DNA of 64,000 bases from NCBI GenBank assembly GCA_030295235.1, contig AP026147.1, positions 682,001 through 746,000 on the forward strand. Direction: 5' to 3'. Within the stretch, counting starts at the first letter, position 1; every line of letters begins with the position of its first letter. The translations under genes were made by a program, and so were the position numbers. Shown here in pieces: positions 17,655 through 28,270 of the stretch. The notes beneath the pieces were generated by a model. The model saw nothing but the letters and a program-made list of their open reading frames with translations. It was not told the origin of the DNA and did no database searches. Source of the stretch: Fistulifera solaris (lineage: Eukaryota > Bacillariophyta > Bacillariophyceae > Naviculales > Stauroneidaceae).

Positions 17655-19615
17655 TGAACGATGCAACGCTTTGAAATTTGGAAACAGAACGTTGATGGAA
17701 CGATTGATGCGACGCTTCTAATTTCTACGTATTTTCGCGTAGCTCTCGTAAGGAAATTTATCGACAGAAGGAAACCCGGATATTGCGTTTTTCGCCTTCA
17801 CCTATTTCTTGTATCCACAGGACACAGATGTCAACGTTTCTTTGCTCGCCGTATTCGAATCGTATTAAAAAGCAATAAAAGCCATCAATTTGGAAACATA
17901 ACGTTGATGGAACGAATGATGCAACGCTTCGAATGTCTACGTTATTTAACGTAGCTCTCGTAGGGAAATTTATCGACAGAGGGGAAACCCGGGCAACACA
18001 ATTTATAAGCCTTGATTCGTCCGTTTGAACAAAAGTGACTGTCAGCTTAACAACAACGTAGCAACCTCTTATTGATAATTAGATATCGATATCAACTTGA
18101 CTCAGAGCGATAAAATGAGGAAGATGCGTCGCATTGAAAGTCAACGTGTGTTTCACGTAGGCCTCGTAGGATTTTTTATCAATGTAGGTAACTGACTACA
18201 GTTTTCGCTATAGTACAATGCTGCGAACCTCGAAATAAAACGATGCGATGCTTTTTATTTTCGTTCTCGTCGTTGTCATCTTCACTTATTCATAGTCTAA
18301 TGATCTTGATGATAATGATTTAATCGTTTGATTTATTTGCATTTCGTTTCTACCTTGCTCTAGTCATCAATCCCGTTTTCGTCGGAGACGCAAATTGGCG
18401 ATCGAAAACTGGTCTCGAAAACGGAAACGGCTGAAAAGAAACGGCGCTCCGCACGACTTAACTCGACAATCAACCTGTCGCATCCTTCTTTCTTCTCACA
18501 AATCGCACCTTGTGTCAAATCACACACAAGATGCGATTTGTCACTCACAGAGCAGTGAATCTTTTCACTCGCTCACCTTGTTTCTATTTTGCGTATTGCA
18601 GTCAGATAATATAATGATCTTCGTCCGCAGGGAAGCCTCATACTGACGGGTAGTGCACGGGCCCTGCGGAGTAGCTTCCTGCCACAATGGGAGCAAGAGA
18701 AATCGCGTGTGCCTTGAGCCTCCGTCCTTCTCTTGCTCTGGAGAGAGGCCGAGTGATGTGCTGAGCCCTGAGGCCTTCACCGCTCCTCGCCTCAAATTCT
18801 CTGTTTCAAGGAATGAGTGTATGTGCTGTGCCTCGGGGCCTTCACCGCTCCTCGCCTTGATTCTCTTTTTCAAAGCGCCATGGCAAAGACCATGGACAAA
18901 GTGCGGCCTGAGGGTAACTTCAGTGTTGGTACCAGCGTATGCGTGGCAGGTTGCGAAGTAAGAGGAGAGAAGCTTACTCGACACCCAAAGATGGTGTCGT
19001 GCGGGAGGAAAAAGCCTCCAAGCAGAAATCCACGGTGACGACCTGGTATGCAATCACTCCGTAAAGTTGCCATGGAAATTCCACGACAGAGGAGGATGGC
19101 ACCAACGGCGACGGCCTCAAAAGAGGACTGATACGACCGATTGCGATGACCATACCTATCCCGGTGGCGTCCCCCAGATTCGTGGCCGACCCCCGCTAAA
19201 GGAGGGCCGACTGAAAACCAGCTGGAAGAGGTTAGCTCCATAGTAAGGCAGCATGGTAGAAATTCCACCCGAAGGATGACCCCGGCGACAAAAGTCGACT
19301 GAGAAGGCATACCTTGAGGTGGCGGCCCCGTGTTAGGGCAAAGTCCCAGCATCGAGAAGGCTCGCTCTACCCGACCCCAAAGGGGGAGTTGTTTGATTGC
19401 ATAAGCATACGCGTCCCCCGTCCGACAAAGGGCGGCGCCCAAAAGAGGTGAAAAATGGATCACAAAGTGTAAGCTCTCTTCCACACAGTCTCGGTCAAAG
19501 GACTGAGACTGCACCAGCAAAAAGCTGGCCTATAAGATCAATCTGACGCAAAAGTAAAATACAATAAAGAAAATAATATGATTAGAAACAAGCAACACAT
19601 AAGAAAACCGCTTAT
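17655..19615 (+). repeat. dispersed hairpin-chain repeat, copy A
   Basis: First of three long copies. It is built of (1) AT-rich tandem monomers of about 210 bp with the words ATTTATCGACAGAGG and GATGGAACGA, (2) an AT-rich middle from 18075, with GGCCTCGTAGGA, to the block GCTCTAGTCATCAATCCCG near 18358, and (3) a GC-rich part 18640-19555 that is a string of hairpins. Clear stems are 18691-18701 with 18728-18738 (11 bp), 18878-18883 with 18890-18895, 18980-18985 with 18993-18998, 19375-19378 with 19382-19385, 19488-19496 with 19501-19509, and 19514-19518 with 19524-19528. Loops are purine-rich. It ends near CAACACA..AGAA.CCGCTT. No conserved frame is shared by all copies. Family unknown. Confidence 0.85.
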
Positions 19616-20335
19616 ATTTAGTAGATCTCACAGAAATTCTGTTGTAGTCAAGAAATTGTGGACCAGTTTTTCGATGTCATCGAAATGCTGTGCGCGTTCC
19701 AAACAAACTGATAACGGTGGTCGGGATCATAACATGAAAAAGTGCGCGTTTCAACAATTCTTGAAACTACGTTTTGGATCCTAACGAAAGAAATCGCAAA
19801 TTCCAGAAATTATGGAATAAGTTTTTTCAGGATACAGAAATTCTGTGTTGGTCCAGAAATTCTGGACCAGTTTTTTTTCGATTTCACCGAAATGCTTTGC
19901 GCGTTCCAAACAAACTGATGAGCGTGTTTGGCATTAGAACGTGAGAAAGTGCGCGTTTCAACAATTCTTGAAACTGTGTTTTGGATCATATAGAAAGAAA
20001 GGCGAATTCCAGAAATTATGGAATAGGGTTTCCTAGTAATACAGAAATTCTGTGTTGGTCCAGAAATTTTGGACCAGTTTTTTCGATTTCACCGAATTGT
20101 TGTGCGCGTTCCAAACAAACTGATTAGCGTGTATGGCATCAGAACGTGAGAACGTGTGATTTCCAACAATTCTTGAAACTGTGTTTTGGATCCTGACGAA
20201 AGAAAGTGCAAATTCCAGAAATTCTGGAATAGGTTTTCCTGATCATACAGAAATTCTGTGGTGATGCAAATTCCAGAAATAAATTCTGGACCAGTTTTTC
20301 GATCTCTCCAAAATACAGAGTTTCTGGGGACAAAT
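19616..20335. repeat. dyad satellite, locus 1 (~205-bp units)
   Basis: About 3.5 units. The anchor GCGTTCCAAACAAACTGAT occurs near 19693, 19900 and 20108. Each unit has, in order, a TTTCGAT..ACCGAAA dyad, a GTTTCAA..TTGAAAC dyad, an ATTCCAGAA..TTATGGAAT dyad, CAGAAATTCTG and the long TGGTCCAGAA..TTCTGGACCA dyad. It directly follows the end of repeat copy A. Confidence 0.85.
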
Positions 20336-20397
20336 AAAACACAACAGGCGCAATTTTTCTGCTGGATAGTCGAAAGTGTAGGATCATTTTATCTACG

Positions 20398-20903
20398 AAT
20401 TTACTATGGGCCAAAGTGATAGTTTAAGGAGACCTCCACTGCATTATTTCAGTCATGAGTCATGAACCAATATTGTGTCAATCGACAATGCTGCCTACAA
20501 TTTACTCGCTTAGCTTTATTAATAAGCTCCACTTGTTGATGTTGCAGTGTAAAATGTTTTAGCATCATTTGCAATACATGTCAGTATAATTTACATGGAA
20601 CAGCCTTGCCAAACGTTGTATTCCGAATTTACTATGGGCCAAAGTGATAGTTTAAGGAGACCTCGACTGCATTTCAGTCATGAACCAATATTGTGTCAAT
20701 CGACAATGCTGCCTACAATTTACTCGCTTAGCTTTATGAATAAGCTCCACTTGTCGATGTTGTAGTGAAAAATGTTTTAGCATCATTTGCAATACATGTC
20801 AGTATAATTTACATGGAACAGCCTTGCCAAACGTGGTATTACGAATTTACTATGGGCCAAAGTGATAGTTTAAGGAGACCTCGACTGCATTTCAGTCATG
20901 AGC
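20398..20903 (+). repeat. tandem repeat, ~222-bp unit, 2.3 copies
   Basis: Units start with GAATTTACTATGGGCCAAAG at about 20398, 20625 and 20843 and run through CCTACAATTTACTCGCTTAG to CAGCCTTGCCAAACG. Copies are over 95% alike by eye, differing by small gaps (for example in CACTGCATTATTTCAGTCATG). The third copy is cut off shortly after CAGTCATGAG, about 160 bp before the adaptin start. Confidence 0.9.
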
Positions 20904-21063
20904 GAGACAACGTGTGCCTCTATGCGTCCTAGGCCGCGTTTTTCACCATGGCGCCATTTTCAACGCCCCCCGCCGTTTGTTATTCTTATTGCTTTGCAAT
21001 TTGACAAGACAGGCGACGTAGCAGTAAATACAGAAAAAAGAAGAAAAAGAGTTTATATCAAAC

Positions 21064-24040
21064 ATGTCGCCTCTCGGAAAGAAGGAGACTCAAAAGTACG
21101 TTGTCTTTATTGATTAATAAGTTGACGAATGGTTGCGGAGGCGTTGCGCTTTGATTGTTTATCATTTCTTCTCTTTTGCGTCTCATTCACTAACGTATGT
21201 ATTCCTTTAGTATTTTGCAACCCAGAAAAGGGTGAAATGCACGAACTGCGCATGGAATTGCATTCTACCGATCGGGCTGTCAAAGTTGATGCGGTCAAGA
21301 AAGTGATTGCCAGTATGACCGTAGGAAAAGATGTTTCGATGTTGTTTACGGATGTCTTGAATTGCGTACAAACGGGAAATATTGAATTGAAAAAGTTGGT
21401 TTATCTTTATTTGATTAACGTAAGTACAAGTCGACAGCATGCTGCTTTGTATATAACAGGGGTTGTGTATCTTTCTTTACTCACTCGCTTCCTATCTTAC
21501 AATGCCTGTTTAGTACTCCAAAACACAACCAGAATTGACGCTTCTCGCGGTCAATACATTCGTTAAAGATGCAAGTGATTCCAACCCTCTCATTCGAGCT
21601 TTAGCGGTCAGGACCATGGGTTGTATCCGTGTGGATCGCATCACTGAGTACTTGTGTGATCCTCTCAGTCGCGCTCTTCGCGATGAAGATCCCTATGTAC
21701 GAAAAACCGCTGCCGTTTGTGTCGCAAAGTTGTACGATATTGCTCCCGATCTCGTAGAAGAACGAGGTTTCATCGAAATCTTGCACGATCTCATCAGTGA
21801 CAGCAACCCGTCGGTCGTGGCCAATGGCGTGGCCGCATTGTCGGAAATTGCCGAGAGTTCCGGAAAAGATGTCATGCGAATTACTGCGTCAGTACTGCAG
21901 AAATTATTGGCGGCGTTGAACGAATGTACCGAATGGGGACAGGTCTTCATTTTGGATTCTTTGGCCAAGTACACCCCAGCCGATGGTCGCGAAGCGGAAG
22001 GGATCATTGAACGTGTTACCCCGCGTCTCCAACACGCCAACTCGGCCGTGGTCATGTCGGCCGTCAAGGTTATTCTCAGTTACATGGAACTCATGGGATC
22101 ACAAAACAGTGATGCCATTCGAGCCTTGACGCGCAAATTGGCACCGCCCTTGGTCACACTCTTGAATTCGGAGCCAGAAATTCAGTACGTGGCACTCCGA
22201 AACATCAATCTCATTGTGCAGAAACGACCCAATATTCTGGAGAACGAAATCAAAGTCTTCTTTTGCAAGTACAATGATCCAATTTACGTCAAAATGGAGA
22301 AGTTGGAAATTATCATCAAGCTGGTCAGCGAAAAGAACATTGACCAAGTGTTACTTGAACTCAAAGAATACGCCACAGAAGTCGATGTCGATTTTGTCCG
22401 TAAGGCAGTCAGTGCGATTGGACGTTGTGCGGTGAAACTCGAACGCGCTGCCGAACGTTGTATTGCTGTGTTGCTCGAATTGATTCAAACAAAGGTCAAT
22501 TACGTTGTGCAGGAAGCCGTAATTGTCATTAAAGATGTGTTCCGTCGTTACCCGAATCGGTACGAAAGTATCATTGCGACGTTATGCGACAATTTGGATA
22601 CCCTGGATGAACCCTTGGCCAAGGCTAGTATGATTTGGATTATTGGAGAATACGCGGAACGTATTGACAACGCGGACGAGTTGCTCGAGACTTTCTTGGA
22701 AACATTTGAAGAAGAGGACCCCGCGGTGCAGTTGCAGTTGCTTACCGCGACGGTGAAATGTTTTCTGAAGAATCCCGAGGATACGCAAGACATGGTGCAA
22801 CGTGTGTTGGATATGGCCACCGAGGAATCCGACAATCCGGATTTGCGCGATCGCGGTTTCATTTACTGGCGTCTGTTGTCGACGGATCCCGATGCGGCCA
22901 AAATTGTCGTTTTGGGTGACAAACCCGTCATTGAGGACGACACCTTCAAATTGGAACCGGCGTTGCTCAATATCCTCATTGGACAGATTGCTACTTTGAG
23001 TAGCATTTACCACAAGCCCCCGGATAGTTTTTGTGGTGCGTCGTCGTGCCGGTTTGCCCACCGAAGAGGATGACGAAGACGACGAGGAAGACGATGACGA
23101 CGAATACGATGAAGAGGTACGAGATAGTGGTGCGGGTGGAGTGGATCTCTTGGATATGGGCGGCATGTCAGTCAATGACCACAAGGTGAGTATTGAATCT
23201 AGGTGAACGTTTTGTTGTTCATTTACGCTTTCCAACTCATTCGCGTTCTAATCACCAATGCCAACGTTGAACGTTATTCATACACAGCAATTCACTCCAA
23301 CTGCACCCATGACTCGAGTGGCCGGCCCTGAGAAAGCGGGAGGTATCGAAGTGTTCAGCGGGTTTGTTCAGGAAGGTGGCAAAATCTTTATGGAGCTTGA
23401 GTTCAGTAACGTTTCGGCCGGGCAAGATATTAGTACATTTGCTATCCAGCTGAACAAGAACGCGTTCGGTCTGAGTCCTGCCAACCAGCAAGTTATTTTT
23501 CAACCACCTATTTCACCGGGTTCCAGTGGAACCACCCGTGTCGAAATGGCGATGAATCCAGCAATGCAGGTACCCACTCCCAATGGACAAAACGTCAACC
23601 CGCAGATCCAAGTCGCAATAAAGAATATGCACAACAATGGCGTCTTTTACTTTGCAGTAAATCTCAACTTCGAGTGTCTCTTCAGTGCCGATGGCGAGAT
23701 GGAAAAGACAGCATTCATTGAAGCATGGAAATCAATTGACGATCGACATGAATTGTACGCAACCGTGTCTGATCTGCCAGCCGATTCCACATCGATTGAG
23801 GACGTTCAACAAAAGTTTGCAGCGTACAACATCTTCTTTATTGCGAGACGTCCTGTACCAAACGCAGAAGGACAAGAAGTCGTATATTTTAGCATGAAAT
23901 CAGTCCATGGAATGACTTTCTTTGCGGAGTTGACGTTCAAACGAGGCGTCAACGCAGCCAAAGTGTGCTTGAAAACTGAAGCAACTTCGTACGGTGGTTT
24001 AGCAAAGAGTGCCCTGGAATCCCTGCTTCGTGGCGATTAA
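21064..24040 (+). CDS. clathrin adaptor beta subunit (AP-1/AP-2 beta adaptin)
   Basis: Large beta subunit of the AP-1 or AP-2 clathrin adaptor; many protists share one beta between both complexes. About 888 residues with introns near 21096-21210, 21420-21513 and 23186-23287. The trunk has '[11 protein letters not shown]', '[12 protein letters not shown]', '[18 protein letters not shown]', '[17 protein letters not shown]' and '[18 protein letters not shown]', nearly invariant in beta adaptins; an acidic hinge ([18 protein letters not shown]) follows at about 23066-23115, then the C-terminal ear from '[13 protein letters not shown]' to '[10 protein letters not shown]'. The frame breaks at the A4 run 21226-21229 (one A short: KKGE expected) and the T5 run 23028-23032 (one T extra: SFVVRRR expected). 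The phase at the first intron also does not fit exactly. Housekeeping role and intact sequence elsewhere argue for sequence error, not decay. Confidence 0.92.
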
Positions 24041-24410
24041 CTCATGAAATAACTTATACTCCTTATAGTTTGAAATTATTGAAATAAACGAAGTATTTAT
24101 TTTTGCGTAGCCATGCAAACTGCAACAGCTATCACGATTTGTTTGGTCATTGTAGATTTTCTTTCGAAACGAAACTACGCGGAATTTTGTGTCGAAGATG
24201 ATACCTGGTATGCCGGGAAAGCAATGCAGGTCATTGACCTTGTTGTGAGGCAGGTGACGGATCCAAATGTGCAGCGAATAAGAAGCATACTTTCATTCGG
24301 AGACCAACCGACAAAGAGTAATGTCCCAATTCCCAGTCGTCACAACAGGAGATGAAAAGAAATAGTTTCTTGAGACCCAGTTTTTCTCATTGACCAACTA
24401 GCCTCCCATG
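24041..24410. other. spacer between convergent genes
   Basis: 370 bp between the ends of the adaptin and palmitoyltransferase genes. An AATAAA-like word lies near 24082. An 80-codon open frame at 24113-24355 is not supported by any recognisable domain. Confidence 0.4.
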
Positions 24411-25586
24411 TTATGGCGCACGCACTTTCCGCAGTAATCTCTGCCGAGTGGAATAACCCATGACCCGATCATAGTCGTCAAACAAGGGATCGGTGGGAAG
24501 CATCCAAGTCCATTTGGGTCCAATTCCGAAAATATCCGTTAAGGGGATTTCGGCGGCTGTCTCATTGTGCCAAGTGTCGGCTAATTTCATTTTCAAGCGA
24601 TCAATTGTAGAAGTCCCCGTAACAACGTTGAATATGACATTCATTAGCATACTGCTCGTAAACATCAGCGCTCCCAAACTAATGAGACTCATCACGCGAA
24701 CCAAAACGATTTCCACACCAGTAAACTCGCAAAGGGCAGAAGTGCAAAAGAAGTAATTGACGATAAAGAGTAACAACACCAAAGCACTCGCTGTCCATGT
24801 GTAAATGAGGAAGAGTATGAAATGCTTCATGTTGGCCGCTCCGATGCAATTATTCATCCAGGGGCAGTGGTGATCCATGCCACTGATACATCGATTGCAT
24901 ATGCGACAGTGATGTGACTTTTCCGGCTTGTAGGTTTGACATTGACTGCACATGGAATGAAAGGTATTGTGCTGATGCTCCGGTAACGGCACCGCGGACG
25001 ACGGTACAGCTCCAGGATCGGTTAAAGCGGTCTTTGCGTGAGAAGACAGCATCAAGACCGCCAGAGTGCAGTACAAGCAAGTGAGCGTCAACGGCACATG
25101 ACCATGCACCGCCAGCAACAGAACCGTATAAATCGAATAACAAATTAAAATCCAGACCATCACTGACATGATAGACCCCGCGCGGTCTTTGTAATTGATC
25201 CAAACTCCATTTTCTTCTCTAGTTCCGATACTGCAAGACCAGGGCTCGTCATTTCCTGTATCTTCGTAATGTCGAGCATCTTCCAACGGCGGAACTGCTT
25301 TCAATGAAGACGCTTGCAATAAGCGATGCAGAGCGGCAAATGCTCGAACGAGAGGATTGCGTCGATCTTGTTTACTCAAATCAATCGTCGGAAGACCGAA
25401 ACTACTGTCATCAAGACTTTTATCGCGCTGATTCATGGGATGAAAGAAGCGCTTCTTCTCTTCGTCGTCATCGGCATGATCGAGAATGAGATCAAAGTCG
25501 TCGTCTTCGTCCTCATCGTTTCTTCGTTGCGTTGTTACACGAGTCCGCCGCACCAACGGCGTTCCTTCGTCACTGTCGTGCATCAT
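24411..25586 (-). CDS. DHHC-type protein S-palmitoyltransferase
   Basis: Zinc-finger DHHC acyltransferase that attaches palmitate to cysteines of target proteins on Golgi, endosomal or plasma membranes. About 391 residues in one exon. Layout: acidic N-terminus (DEDDDFDLILDHADDDEEKK), two hydrophobic helices ('MVWILICYSIYTVLLLAVHG' and the next), the cysteine-rich block 'CSQCQTYKPEKSHHCRIC', 'GMDHHCPWMNNCIGAAN' with the catalytic DHHC, two further membrane helices, and a cytosolic tail. All catalytic Cys and His residues are present. The open frame extends 19 codons further upstream but begins with TTG, so the ATG at 25586 (MMHDSDEG) is chosen. It is convergent with the adaptin gene. Confidence 0.92.
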   Translation of the reverse strand: MMHDSDEGTPLVRRTRVTTQRRNDEDEDDDFDLILDHADDDEEKKRFFHPMNQRDKSLDDSSFGLPTIDLSKQDRRNPLVRAFAALHRLLQASSLKAVPPLEDARHYEDTGNDEPWSCSIGTREENGVWINYKDRAGSIMSVMVWILICYSIYTVLLLAVHGHVPLTLTCLYCTLAVLMLSSHAKTALTDPGAVPSSAVPLPEHQHNTFHSMCSQCQTYKPEKSHHCRICNRCISGMDHHCPWMNNCIGAANMKHFILFLIYTWTASALVLLLFIVNYFFCTSALCEFTGVEIVLVRVMSLISLGALMFTSSMLMNVIFNVVTGTSTIDRLKMKLADTWHNETAAEIPLTDIFGIGPKWTWMLPTDPLFDDYDRVMGYSTRQRLLRKVRAP

Positions 25587-25734
25587 GATGTTTTTAATGA
25601 TACTAAGGGAAGGGAAAAGATAATGGAAAAGGATTACAAGCAACAGCTACGTATGCGGGTGCGCGAGGATACACGTAACAAGCATTTTTTATCCCTTTAC
25701 CGAAATACCAGGTAATGGAAAAGAGCTCGTTCAG

Positions 25735-26210
25735 AAATTCTGGAATCTGTGTTTATGAATAAAGAGGTCATTCAGAAATTCTGGAAACTGTGTTTTGGAT
25801 CATAAAAGGTTAGAAAGTGCGAATTCCAGAAAATCTGGAAAAGTTACTCGTGTTAATCATTTCATACAGAAATTCTGTGGTGGTCCAGAAATTCTGGACC
25901 AGTATTTTCGATCTCACCGAAATGCTGTGCGCGTTCAAAACAAACTGATTACGATGTAATGGATCCTAACGAGATACAATGCGCGTTTGAGAAGTTCTGG
26001 AATCTGTGTTTTGGATCATAAAAGGTTAGAAAGTGCAATTCCAGAAAATCTGGAAAAGTTACTCGTGTTAATCATTTCGTACAGAAATTCTGTGGTGGTT
26101 ATACAGAAATTCTGAGGTGGTCCAGAAAGTCTGCACCAGTTTGTTCTTTCTCAACGAAATGCTTTGCGCGTTCCAAACAAACTGATTTGGGTGTTTGGGA
26201 TCATGAGGTG
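25735..26210. repeat. dyad satellite, locus 2
   Basis: About two units of the same family as 19616-20335: CAGAAATTCTGTGGTGGTCC, GGTCCAGAA..TTCTGGACC, the GCGTTC.AAACAAACTGATT anchor (near 25934 and 26168) and TTCCAGAAAATCTGGAA dyads. It runs directly into repeat copy B. Confidence 0.85.
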
Positions 26211-26214
26211 AGGG

Positions 26215-28270
26215 TAGCGAAAAATATCGACAGAGGTAAACCCGGATATTGCGTTTTTCGCCTTCACCTATTTCTTGTATCCACAGGACACAGATGTCAA
26301 CGTTTCTTTGCTCGCCGTATTTGAATCGTATTAAAAAAGCAATAACAGCAATCAATTTGGAAACAGAACGTTGATGGAACGATTGATGCGACGCTTCTAA
26401 TTTCTACGTATTTTCGCGTAGCTCTCGTAAGGAAATTTATCGACAGAGGGAAACCCGGATATTGCGTTTTTCGCCTTCACCTATTTCTTGTATCCACAGG
26501 ACACAGATGTCAACGTTTCTTTGCTCGCCGTATTCGAATCGTATTAAAAAGCAATAAAAGCCATCAATTTGGAAACATAACGTTGATGGAACGAATGATG
26601 CAACGCTTCGAATGTCTACGTTATTTAACGTAGCTCTCGTAGGGAAATTTATCGACAGAGGGGAAACCCGGGCAACACAATTTATAAGCCTTGATTCGTC
26701 CGTTTGAACAAAAGTGACTGTCAGCTTAACAACAACGTAGCAACCTCTTATTGATAATTAGATATCGATATCAACTTGACTCAGAGCGATAAAATGAGGA
26801 AGATGCGTCGCATTGAAAGTCAACGTGTGTTTCACGTAGGCCTCGTAGGATTTTTATCAATGTAGGTAACTGACTACAGTTTTCGCTATAGTACAATGCT
26901 GCGAACCTCGAAATAAAACGATGCGATGCTTTTTATTTTCGTTCTCGTCGTTGTCATCTTCGCTTATTCATAGTCTAATGATCTTGATGATAATGATTTA
27001 ATCGTTTGATTTATTTGCATTTCGTTTCTACCTTGCTCTAGTCATCAATCCCGTTTTCGTCGGAGACGCAAATTGGCGATCGAAAACTGCTGAAAAGAAA
27101 CGGCGCTCCGCACGACTTACTTGACAATCAACCTGTCGCATGCACCCTTCTTTCTTCTCACAAATCGCACCTTGTGTCAAATCACACACAAGATGCGATT
27201 TGTCACTCACAGAGCAGTGAATCTTTTCACTCGCTCACCTTGTTTCTATTTTGCGTATTGCAGTCAGATAATATAATGATCTTCGTCCGCAGGGAAGCCT
27301 CATACTGACGGGTAGTGCACGGGCCCTGCGGAGTAGCTTCCTGCCACAATGGGAGCAAGAGAAATCGCGTGTGCCTTGAGCCTCCGTCCTTCTCTTGCTC
27401 TGGAGAGAGGCCGAGTGATGTGCTGAGCCCTGAGGCCTTCACCGCTCCTCGCCTCAAATTCTCTGTTTCAAGGAATGAGTGTATGTGCTGTGCCTCGGGG
27501 CCTTCACCGCTCCTCGCCTTGATTCTCTTTTTCAAAGCGCCATGGCAAAGACCATGGACAAAGTGCGGCCTGAGGGTAACTTCAGTGTTGGTACCAGCGT
27601 ATGCGTGGCAGGTTGCGAAGTAAGAGGAGAGAAGCTTACTCGACACCCAAAGATGGTGTCGTGCGGGAGGAAAAGCCTCCAAGCAGAAATCCACGGTGAC
27701 GACCTGGTATGCAATCACTCCGTAAAGTTGCCATGGAAATTCCACGACAGAGGAGGATGGCACCAACGGCGACGGCCTCAAAGAGGACCGATACGACCGA
27801 TTGCGATGACCATACCTATCCCGGTGGCGTCCCCCAGATTGGCGGCCGACCCCCGCCAAAGGAGGGCCGGCTGAAAACCAGCTGGAAGAGGTTAGCTCCA
27901 TAGTAAGGCAACATGGTAGAAATTCCACCCGAAGGATGACCCCGGCGACAAAAGTCGACTGAGAAGGCATACCTTGAGGTGGCGGCCCCGTGTTAGGGCA
28001 AAGTCCCAGCATCGAGAAGGCTCGCTCTACCCGACCCCAAAGGGGGTTGTTTGATTGCATAAGCATACGCGTCCCCCGTCCGACAAAGGGCGGCGCCCAA
28101 AAGAGGTGAAAAATGGATCACAAAGTGTAAGCTCTCTTCCACACAGTCTCGGTCAAAGGACTGAGACTGCGCCAGCAAAAAGCTGGCCTATAAGATCAAT
28201 CTGACGCAAAAGAAAACGTAAAAATAAAAAATAAACTAGAAACAAACAACACAAAAGAAGAACCGCTTCT
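26215..28270 (+). repeat. dispersed hairpin-chain repeat, copy B
   Basis: Second long copy, closely matching copy A. It starts with three tandem monomers of about 210 bp (ATCGACAGAGG near 26227, 26437 and 26645), then the AT-rich middle, then the GC-rich hairpin chain 27295-28205, and ends at CAACACAAAAGAAGAACCGCTT near 28266. A 279-codon minus-strand frame (27227-28066) stays open in this copy but is broken in A and C. The copy lacks part of a GGTCTCGAAAACGG block present in A and C near the GCAAATTGGCGATCG word. Confidence 0.85.

Noticed and set aside
18565-19520. Open frames inside the hairpin-chain copies as protein genes (also at 27315-27874 and 33263-34052)
   Set aside because: Frames are not kept among copies, overlap on both strands, and have no recognisable domain or start. 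They look like chance frames in GC-rich structured sequence.
24113-24355. 80-codon open frame between the adaptin and DHHC genes
   Set aside because: No domain, only a short hydrophobic start, and it lies in the 3' UTR space of convergent genes.
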